Assembly (NCBI RefSeq): GCF_007655135.1 | Contig: NC_045130.1 | Coordinates: 4,030,001-4,094,000, forward strand | Source: Punica granatum | Lineage: Eukaryota; Streptophyta; Magnoliopsida; Myrtales; Lythraceae | Reading direction: 5' to 3' | Length of the DNA stretch: 64,000 bases | In this document: positions 22,421-31,887 of the stretch, in pieces | Layout: every line of letters starts with the position of its first letter | Numbering within the stretch: position 1 is the first letter of the stretch | Made by a program: the position numbers and the translations under genes | Notes under the pieces: model-generated | Database searches by the model: none | Told to the model about the DNA's origin: nothing | The model's input: the letters and a program-made list of their open reading frames with translations, nothing else

Positions 22421-25400
22421 GCTCCACTCGAATCTGAGTCTTCGACGCGTCGATTCGAACCCATCCGAGGAACTCCTTGAAGAGTCCCGACTCATATACT
22501 TCGGGGAAGGACTCGACGAGGATGGTCGAGTGCCCGAGATAGAAGAGAGTTTGCGCCGCCTTGAGAACCGCCAACTCACTTCCGTAGAGCCGACAGAGGA
22601 GATCAATGTGGGTACCGAAGAAGAACCTCGCATCTTAAAGATCGGGACGGGTCTCGACCCTACACAACGAGCCAAGATGATAGAATTTTTAACCGACTAC
22701 CAAGAGGTCTTTGCTTGGTCCTACGCCGACATGCCGGGCTTAGATCCGTCGATAGTCAAGCACTTCCTACCACTTGATACAGAGAGGTTTCCACCCAAGC
22801 GACAGCACTTACGGCGGCAACGTGCCGGCCTTCTCCTCCGCATCAAAGAGGAGATCATTAAACAAATCAATGCAGGGTTTCTGGAAGTTTGCAATTATTC
22901 TGAGTGGGTAGCGAACATCGTGCCCGTGGAGAAGAAGGATGGAAGAGTTAGAGTCTGCGTCGACTACCGAGATCTCAACAAAGCCAGCCCCAAAGATAAC
23001 TTTCCCCTACCTCACATTGACGTCTTAGTCGACAACACAGCTCGCCACACGTTGTTTTCCTTCATGGATGGCTTCTCCGGGTATAACCAGATTCGGATGG
23101 CCGAAGAGGACAAGATCAAGACGACGTTCATCACAATGTGGGGCACTTTCTGTTACCGAGTCATGCCCTTCGGCCTCAAAAACGCCGGGGCAACATATCA
23201 AAGGGCGATGGTCACGCTATTCCACGACATGATGCACAAAGAAATCGAGGTCTACGTTGACGACATGATTGCCAAATCCAAAGAAGGAGAGGACCACCTG
23301 GTTAATTTAAAACGCCTTTTTGACCGCCTCAAGAGGTACAAGCTCAGACTCAACCCGGCGAAGTGCAAATTCGACGCTAAGTCAGGGAAACTGTTAGGAT
23401 TTGTGGTCAGTGAGCGAGGCATTGAGGTTGACCCGGACAAGGTAAAGGCAATCAGGGAGCTACGTCCGCCATCGACGGCCCGCGAAGTACGAGGTTTCTT
23501 GGGACGGCTGAATTACATTGCAAGATTTATCGCAAACCTGACAGACAAATGTCAACCACTCTTTCGTCTGCTTCGTAAAAATGCGACAATTGAGTGGGAT
23601 GAGGAATGTCAGAAGGCCTTCGATACTATCAAGGCATATTTGGCTCAGCCACCAGTGCTAGTTCCGCCGACATCAGATCGTCCGCTGATCCTTTACTTGA
23701 CAGTGCGCCGGCAATCCCTAGGATGCATGTTAGGGCAAGAAGACGAGTCCACGCGCACAGAACACGCCATTTATTATTTGAGCAAGAAGTTTACCGAAGG
23801 GGAGTCTAACTACCCGGAGATTGAGAAGATATGTTGCGCGCTAGTGTGGGTCATGCAGAGACTTCGACAATACACGCTCTATCACACTATCCGCTTATTG
23901 TCAAAGGCGGATCCCCTGAAGTACTTGCTCGATAGTCCATCTTCCATGAAGAACATTTCAAAGTGGCGATGTCAGCTGACAGAATACGACATTGAATATG
24001 TGCCCCGTACATCGGTTAAGGGGCAGGCAATTGCAGATCACTTAGCGGAGTTCCCAATCGAAGACGATACGCCAATCAACTCTAATTTTCCGGACGAAGG
24101 GATTCTCCAGGTGGATAATGAGGAGAACAAATTCGCATGGAAGATGTATTTCGACGGCGCAGTGAATTCCACCGGTTCTGGTATCGGCGCAGTGCTGATA
24201 TCCCCTGACGGACGTTATTATCCGATTGCAGCAAAAGTCGATTTTCCTTGCACTAACAACGTGGCCGAATACGAGGCATGCATCCTTGGCCTGCAAGCGG
24301 CGATCGATTTCAAGGTGAAGGAATTGGAAGTATTCGGAGATTCTATGCTTACAATCTTCCAGACTCTGGGGCAATGGAAGACGAAGGACGAGAAATTAGT
24401 GCCATATCACGAGTATCTTGAGGAGTTAGCGGAGAACTTCGAGAAAGTCTCATTCACGTACACGCCGCGCCACAAGAATCAATTTGCAGATGCACTCGCG
24501 ACGCTCGCATCCATGGTGAGCATCACGAAAGAAAACCTCATTGAACCACTCGAGATTGAGATCGCCAAAGGCCCTGTTCACTGCGACGCAATCGAGGCGA
24601 CCGATGAGCAGCCATGGTACGAAGACATTAAGCATTTCTTGCAAACCGGTCAATACCCTACATTCGCTAACCGTCGTGATCGAAAAACACTTCAGCGACT
24701 CGCAGCACATTATTTCCTGAGTGGAGAAACTCTCTATCGCCGTTCTTTCGACGCCACACTACTCCGGTGTGTTGACGAAGTCGAGGCACAACGTCTCATG
24801 GGAGAAATACACGAAGGGAGCTGCGGACCCCACATGAGCGGGCTTATGCTTGCTAAGAAACTCATGCGTTTAGGTTACTTTTGGTCCACCATGGAAGTCG
24901 ATTGCGTCAAGCACGTCAAGCATTGCCACTTGTGCCAAGTGTATGCCGACCAGATCAAAGCACCGCCTAACGAGTTGCGCCCGATGGCAGCCCCATGGCC
25001 CTTTTCAATATGGGGTATCGACGTGATCGGTCCTATCAACCCCAAAGCATCCAACGGACACCAATTCATTTTGGTGGCGATAGACTATTTTACCAAGTGG
25101 ATCGAGGCCGTAACGCTTGCTTCAGTCACAGCAAATGCCGTGGCACGTTTTCTCAAGCGTGACATCATCGCCCGATACGGTGTTCCCGAGACGATCATCA
25201 CCGACAATGCCAAGAACCTGAACAACAGGGTCATTGACGAGCTTTGTAAGCGATTCAAAGTGCATCACCGCAACTCCACTCCATACCGTCCCCAAATGAA
25301 CGGTGCAGTGGAGGCTGCAAACAAAAATATTAAGAAGATCATCGAGAAAATGACGGTGACTTACAAAGATTGGCACGAGATGCTTCCTTTCGCGCTCTTG

Positions 25401-25862
25401 GCGTACCGAACATCTATCCGCTCTTCAACCGGGGCAACCCCGTATTCTTTGGTCTGCGGGATGGAGGCCGTCCTCCCGATCGAAGTGGAGATTCCTTCCA
25501 TGAGGGTCCTCGCCGAAACCGAACTTGAAGAAGCAGAATGGGCGAAGCAACGTTGTGAGCAGCTCAATCTCATTGATGAGAGGCGGCTAACAGCACTCTG
25601 TCACGGCCAATGCTACCAACAGAGAATGGCCCGAGCTTTCAATGCGAGAGTCCGCCACCGCGAGTTCAAACCCGGTGACCTCGTTCTGCGGAAAGTCTTA
25701 CATATTACACCTGATTCTCGGGGCAAGTTCGCATACAAGTACGACGGGCCTTTTGTCGTCAAGGAAGTCTTCTCCGGAGGGGCAATCATTTTAAGCGACA
25801 TGGACGGAACCGAAAATGCGCTCCCAGTCAACGCCGATGCCCTCAAGAAGTACTATCCCTGA
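22421..25862 (+). CDS. pol: Retrotransposon Pol: RT, two RNase H domains, integrase
   Basis: Open from the predicted acceptor at 22421 to TGA 25860-25862; the region 22421-22529 has no ATG and is in frame (…EELLEESRLIYFGEGLDED), so translation most likely continues from gag-pro after splicing. Numbering from codon 22530: reverse transcriptase about 110-300 with YRDLNKASPKDNFPLP, FMDGFSGYNQI and the YVDD catalytic motif (about 241-245); a gypsy-type RNase H about 385-500 whose first catalytic segment reads YLTVRRQSLG, without the usual Asp; a second, archaeal-type RNase H about 538-665 (MYFDGA, EYEACILGL, GDSML, FADALATLAS) with its acidic residues present; integrase with an HHCC-type N-terminus (HEGSCGPH...HCHLC) and DD35E core D831, D892, E928. 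The C-terminus (YKYDGPFVVKEV) is GPY/F-like with no chromodomain. Lineage: Tat/Ogre. Confidence 0.94.
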
Positions 25863-26999
25863 TTGGGTGCTTCGTCGTTCTACAGCCGTTGCATGTCCCC
25901 GCAGCTACAACTCACACTTCCAACACTTGCCTTCTTCCGTATTCTTCAGGCTGCGCGCCCGTTTTACTTCAACACATTTTTCTATTATCAGCATTTATGC
26001 CATGTTCATCCTATCCTTCCATATAAGAATATCTCTGAGAGAAAAAGAATAATTTTCCCGCTAGGTTGAAAACCTCCTCGAGGCGGCCTAGGCAAAAATT
26101 AGGGAATGAGGGGCACGACTTAAAATCCCGCAAAGGGGAGCCGTGGCAAAAGGAGAGCATGAGTTATATCCTTGCTAGGCTGAAAACCCATAAAGGGCGG
26201 TCTAGGCAAAAGTTAAAGGAACCGAGAGGTGCGATCGGACCCTATCTTGGGCAGTCGTAGCAAAAGGAGAGCATTCATGAGAGAAAAGTCAAAATAAAAT
26301 ACCCCGTCAGGTCGTTGCGCGTTTTGCGACCTGGGCAAAAATTAGGGGAAATTGTCGGTTCAACCACGAAAGAGCTGCGACACCTCGTGTGGAGCTATTA
26401 CAGTAGTGGTTTAGCGGTTTTCAGCGCAAGCAAACTCTCTTCGACTCTACGGGTTCAAGACATACCTCGAAATGAGCTCGAATCGTCGTACCCTTGATTT
26501 AGAGGATTCCTAAAAATCCTTCCTTTTACCTTCATGCAAAAACTCTGCGGGTCATGCCCGTCTTGCAAAGACCATTCCTTCAAGTCAAATACATGTCATA
26601 CTCGGGGACGCGGTCACCCCTTAAACGGTCACTGAACCTAAATTCCCGGAATATCATTACATAGATTTCTTTACATATCGCAATTTCAGCAAGTTTTGCC
26701 CGACTGACAACGATCGTTGGTTATCGTTTTCTTGCATACAGGTCTGAGTGTACAGATCCCGAGAGGTGTCCCCCGAGCGGGCGTATGTCTGTCTCGTTCG
26801 ACAAGCCGCAGTCCCTATTCGGGTGAAAGACCCAAAAAGGAGCACACGTCAACTCCGCCAGACAAACCCATGGGCGTACGACCAGCGACAGGGCGCAGTT
26901 ATCCCTGCGTTATTTCAGCACAATACCGGCTTAACACCGAACAGATAGCCCTACGTTACCTCGTAACAGTGATTCTTACTCTTGCATTCACCGTTCTTT
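25863..26999 (+). repeat. Retrotransposon 3' UTR, first part, with about 110-bp degenerate direct repeats
   Basis: No coding signal. GCTAGGTTGAAAACC (about 26061) recurs as GCTAGGCTGAAAACC (about 26174), each followed by GGCGG-CTAGGCAAAA and AAAGGAGAGCAT; a third degenerate unit starts near 26306 (GTCAGGTCGTT...GACCTGGGCAAAAATTAGGGG). Spacing is about 110-130 bp. Diverse tandem repeats are common in Tat/Ogre 3' UTRs. Confidence 0.6.
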
Positions 27000-28105
27000 G
27001 GACTTCGTGTCCTTATTTATTGCTTTCCGGACTTTGTGTCCGCATCTACTGCATTCTGGACTTCGTGTCCACATTTACTGCTTTTCGGACTTCGCGTCCA
27101 GGACTTCGTGTCCATATTTAACGCTTCTCGGACTTCGTGTCTATCTTTATCGCTTTTCGGACTTCGCGTCCAGGACTTCGTGTCCACATTTATTGCTTTT
27201 CGGACTTCGCGTCCAGGACTTCGGGTCCATCTTTATCGCTTTTCGGACTTCGCGTCCAGGTCTTCGTGTCCACATTTACTGCTTTTCGGACTTCGCGTCC
27301 ATGACTTCGTGTCCACCTTTACTGCTTTTCGGACTTCGCGTCCAGGACTTCGTGTCCATCTTTATCGCTTTTCGGACTTCGCGTCCACATTTACTACTTT
27401 TCGGACTTCGCGTCCAGGACTTCGTGTCTGCCTTTACTGCTTTTCGGACTTCGCGTCCAGGACTTCGTGTCCATCTTTATCGCTTTTCGGACTTCGCGTC
27501 CAGGACTTCGTGTCCACATTTACTGCTTTTCAGACTTCGCCTCCAGGACTTCGTGCCCATCTTTACTGCTTTTCGGACTTCGTGTCCAAGATCCCGTGTC
27601 CATCTTTATTGCATTTTGGACTTCGCGTCCGCATCTTTACTGCATTTTGGACTTCGTGTCCACATTCATTGCATTTCGGACTTCGTGTCCGTGTCTACTG
27701 CATTCCGGATTTCGGGTCCTCATTTATTGCTTTCCGGACTTCGTGTCCGCATTCATTGCATTTTGGACTTCGCGTCTGCATCTATTGCATTTTGGACTTC
27801 GTGTCCACATTCATTGCATTCCGGACTTCGTGTCTGTATCTACTGCATTCCGGACTTTGTGTCTTCATTTTCTGCTTTCTGAACTTCGTGTCCGTGTCTA
27901 TTGCATTTTGGACTTCGTGTCCACATTCATTGCATTCCGGACTTCGTGTCATCATTTACTGCTTTCCGGACTTCGTATCCGCATTCACTGCATTTTGGAC
28001 TTCGCGTCCGCATCTATTGCATTTTGGACTTTGTGTCCACATTCATTGCATTCCGGACTTCGTGTCCGCATTTACTACTTTTTGGACTTCGTGTCATCAC
28101 TTAAT
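27000..28105 (+). repeat. Tandem array of about 44 short palindromic units in the 3' UTR
   Basis: The core GGACTTCGTGTCC or GGACTTCGCGTCC is an imperfect palindrome: GGAC and GTCC can pair around a 5-nt UUCGY loop. I count about 44 cores by eye. In the first half cores mostly come in pairs (core-A-core, then a T-rich spacer such as ATCTTTATCGCTTTTC), giving units of about 43 bp; in the second half single cores alternate with spacers such as ACATTCATTGCATTC, units of about 29 bp. No stops occur in any plus frame over long stretches, giving three overlapping spurious open frames. Plant LTR-element 3' UTRs are known sources of satellite repeats; this array fits that pattern. Confidence 0.88.
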
Positions 28106-28266
28106 GTCTTTCAAGTATGCGTCTACATTTACTAATTTATGGTTTTTTACCATTTTACAACAGGCTTACATGTTAGCACAAACGAGGAGAATGGCCAGAC
28201 GATCGCCGGGACCAAACCGGGTGCTTCTCATAATCTTTGGCTGCATCCTCTATCCGAGCACGCAAC

Positions 28267-28281
28267 CAAAGAGGGGCAAGC
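28267..28281 (+). promoter_or_regulatory. Polypurine tract
   Basis: CAAAGAGGGGCAAGC lies directly before the 3' LTR and is purine-rich with a G run, the usual plus-strand primer position. Two C residues interrupt it. Confidence 0.65.
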
Positions 28282-31200
28282 TGTCAGCACCCAATTTCGG
28301 TCCATCGGCTCCAAGGGGGTAAAATTGTCATTTTTCTATTTATCACTCTTTTTTTTTCTTTTTTTTTTTTAAAAAAAAATAAAAAATAAAAAAATAATTA
28401 ATTAATTAATTAATTAATAATATATATATATATATATTTAAAAAAAAAAAAAAGGAAAGGAAAGAAAAGTCTCGGGCAGGGCCGGGCAAGGCCGGGCAGC
28501 ATTGACCGGCTGCCCGTGACCCGCCGGCCCTAATTCAAAAAAAAAAAATTGTTCTGGGCAGTCCGGGCAGGCCGGGCAGCGGCAACCGGCTGCCCGCGAT
28601 CTGGCCGGCCGCCCAGAATAGGAAATCGCGGATTTCGCGATTTCCTCCCCAAATCGGCTGAAATCTCGACCGAAAATTGCAATTAAAGGGGGGAAAACCT
28701 AATTCGGCGCGGACACAACGGAACCCAGTGAAAAAAATCGCGAAATTCCTCTCGGATTGGGAGAATTTTGCAAATCGGAGCCCGATTGGAACCACGCCGG
28801 AAAACCGTGAAATCTCCGCAATTCCGACCGTTCCGGCCACCGGTGAAGCCCAGATCGGAACCGGCGTCCCCAGGGCGGCGCTCAGAACACTCACCCGCTC
28901 CTCTTCGCGCCGTCGTTGCGCCGCCCAACGGCCAGAACCGCCGCCCTCAGCCGCTCGGCGCCGCCCGTGTTATCGTCCGACGAATCTGTCACTGACGGGC
29001 TTCGGCCCATTGCGTTCCCATTGCAGGTCCAGCCCAGCCAGCCCAGCCCGTCATCCACAGCCCAACGCCTTTCGCGGCCCAAGCCTTTATTCGGCCCGAG
29101 TTGCTCCAGTCCAGCCCAACGCCCCTCCGGGCGGTTCCCTCCTTCGGATAGGCTGACCGATCCGATCCGACCCGACCCGTCCGTCAGGCAGTTTTCTTAT
29201 ATTACAGAAACGTCCCCAAACTCTCGGATTAGGTAAAAATCTCAACTTAGCGGCATGTTTAGGGCTTTATATTAAATATCATGCCTGCTTGAATGATGAT
29301 GACATGAAATAATTGCTTGTTGGTTGCATAGATTATCAAAATTATGCCAAATCCGATTATTCTAATTTTCTGATTTGTTCCATTCTAGTCCTGCAACGAA
29401 TTTTCTTTTTTTTTCAATCCTGCCCAAATTCCCAAATCAATTTTAAACCAGTTCCATGACATTTTCGATATTTCCATCACGTCCATAATTTTTTTTTAGA
29501 ATCAAATACTGCTCCAGCAAACTTTTACATTTGTTTCAATTCAGTCCCTGGAGCATTTATTATTTTTTAAAATCAGCCCTAAATTTCAAAATTCATTTCA
29601 AACATACTCTGGGCTATTTCTTTATTTCTAGCACACCCTCCAAATTTTCTCAGGATTTTAAACCACCTCAGAAAAGTTTTTCCATTTGTTTCAATTCAGT
29701 CCCTGTGACATATATCCCTTTTAAAAAATCAGTCCAGAGCTCCAAAATTCTTTTCAAACGCGTCCCGGGCTATTTCATTCTTTCCAGAACGTTCCCTGAT
29801 TTTTTTTTTTTAGAATTTAAAATCGCTCCAGTAAACTTTTCAATTTGTTTCAATTTAGTCCCTGCAACATTTATTCATTTTAAAACCAGCCCTGAATTTC
29901 AAAAAAAATAATTTTAAATAAACCCTAGCCCATTTTATACTTTCCCGAACATTCTCCAAATTTTATAGAATTTAGAAAAATCATTCTCCAAATTTTTTTG
30001 ATTTGTTTCAGTTTAGTCCTTGAGACATTTTTCCGTTACTTCATCAGTCTTTATTATTCTACATTATGTTGTTCGATCCTTATGTAAATTTTTCGAGATG
30101 ACTGGAAATTAGAGTTTATCGAGCGATCTATTATTGATCGTTTCGACGGCTCGAAACCCAAAAAAATAAAATAAAGCATTCAGCAGATTTTAATTAAACT
30201 TAATGATTTCACCAATCGGGTAAACGGGACGTTCATTTGACTAATTAATTCACTCGACCTTAATAATTTTGCATGAATTGGTAATTAGTCGGGAATACGC
30301 GTCGATAAATTGCAAATACGTGTTGACGCCTTCTTTTCAAAATTCGCAAATTTCATACTAAAATCTGAGACTCGTGATCCGACGTGACATGGACGTCTGG
30401 GAAGAACTTGCATGTTTTGACTCGAGGCCTCCTAATTTTAGGTAATTCAAGTCGGGGTGTGGAAGTTCTTTTTAGATCACTTCCGGATAGATTGACTGTT
30501 TCTTTGACTTTTTGGGGTTCTCGCATAACCCTAGAAGAATCAGGGAATCAGTCAGCGCCGGTCACAGGCCGAGGTGGCCCGCATTGCGTATTCTCTCTCT
30601 TTCAAAAATAAATTTTCTATACAAAGGCAAAAAGGCGTATTTACAATTTATTGTTATCTATGCATGATCTTGGGTAGTTAGATCGGGAATAACGGTTTAA
30701 GATACCAACATTTGACTTAATCGCATATTCGGCCTAATAGAAAACAGAATGGGGATAGCGGGCTAGGCACTAGGCTGGAGGATTCTCGTGTCAAAATCCA
30801 CATTCTATAATAACCTATCATAATCAAAGTGTCACGACACATAACATTTTAAAATCAACCCACACATTCGAGACTTGATCACGGACACACACAGTCTGTC
30901 AGGTCCGGTAAATGATGCTGAATGCTACATGCCATTCCCGTCTTGCCTTTTACTTGTTTTAGGGTAGGATTTGTATGCCAAGATTCCTCGGTTAATAATC
31001 AATTAATCCACGTAAATTTGGTGATAATAAAACCCCATTGATTGTTTATTTGAACTTGCTTGTTACATCTTTTGCACTTGATTGTATTGCGGATCGAGCC
31101 CGATCCTTTAGGACTCGATTCACATTGGGTCCAACGCCCATAACCGACGATCATGGGGCCCAATGCCCTTATACACCGAGAGCGCACTTTAATTTCAATT

Positions 31201-31745
31201 TCAGTCTTTTCAAACTACACGGTGAGCATGAGTGGGATAATAACCGAAATGCGAACCGACCGGGATCCAATTGTTATAATTTGTATTTTATTTATTTGAG
31301 AGAACAATGTGAGGATTTATGTTGTATGCTTATTAATGTAAAAATCCCGGTCGGAGAGCAGACGGTCGGAGTGTTTCTTCGAATTTACGGTGTCAAAACG
31401 CGTAAGATGAGCGGAACTTAATTAAGCGGTAATTAAATAAAAATGGCAAGCCTAGACAAGTTAGAGTACCGATAGGGCATGCGAGATATAGGCTCGCATG
31501 TAACAGAACCCCCGAATTCGGAACCTCGGGTTTCACAGACCATATGCCTTAGCAATTAGGTGTACCCCGTACCCCTAGACCCGGGTAACTTGCCAGCCCT
31601 CGACCTTCGGGTCGTAAAATGGCAAGTGGCGACTCCTTCTCACGTGCGTCCGTTGCGCGTCCCCGGGAAGGTGGATACTCCCAAGCCGCGTTGCATTTAG
31701 GCACGCGCATGCGTGCCCCGACGAGACGAAATTCGGGTGCGCACA
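28282..31745 (+). repeat. 3' LTR (3464 bp)
   Basis: Same length and termini as the 5' LTR. Substitutions I could spot against it (about nine) include those around 28795, 28921, 28994, 29758, 29954, 30773-30778, 31628 and 31716; the remaining differences are in A/T homopolymers near the start. It ends at CA 31745 followed by the ATTTA duplication. Confidence 0.93.
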
Positions 31746-31750
31746 ATTTA

Positions 31751-31887
31751 TAATGAGATTGTGTGTTTGAATAAGATATGGGGCCCACTAGTTTGACTTT
31801 TCAAAAGTGTATTTTGTTGTGTAGTGTAAAGTTAAAGTTAAAGTTAAAATCATTGTGATTTTAATTGGCAATCCAAACGGGGCCTTA
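31751..31887. mobile_element. Right arm of the split PIF/Harbinger-like MITE
   Basis: Carries the inverted copy of the left terminus (GTTAAAGTTAAAGTTAAAATCA...CCAAACGGGGCC), followed by TTA at 31885-31887. With the left arm and one ATTTA it reconstitutes an element of about 590 bp. Confidence 0.6.

Larger units (their letters stand above)
9360..31750 (+). mobile_element. Tat/Ogre-type Ty3/gypsy LTR retrotransposon with target duplication ATTTA
   Basis: A structurally complete element from 9365 to 31745 (22,381 bp; about 19.0 kb without the nested solo LTR and its target duplication). It is bracketed by ATTTA at 9360-9364 and 31746-31750. LTRs begin TGTCAGCACCC and end TGCGCACA. Order: 5' LTR, PBS, leader, ORF1, gag-pro, putative intron, pol (RT, RNase H, second RNase H, integrase), long 3' UTR with tandem repeats, purine tract, 3' LTR. 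Very long LTRs, an extra ORF before gag, an intron between protease and RT, dual RNase H and no chromodomain are the known features of the Tat/Ogre lineage. By eye the two LTRs differ at only about nine positions outside homopolymers, so the insertion is young. The ORFs look intact apart from ORF1. Confidence 0.93.

Noticed and set aside
27000..28105. CRISPR-like array (about 29-bp period)
   Set aside because: There are no unique spacers: spacers are themselves repeated variants, and the array is in a plant retroelement 3' UTR.
26982..28322. Large repetitive protein gene
   Set aside because: All three forward frames are open for the same reason (stop-free repeat); there is no start context or domain, and it lies between pol and the 3' LTR.
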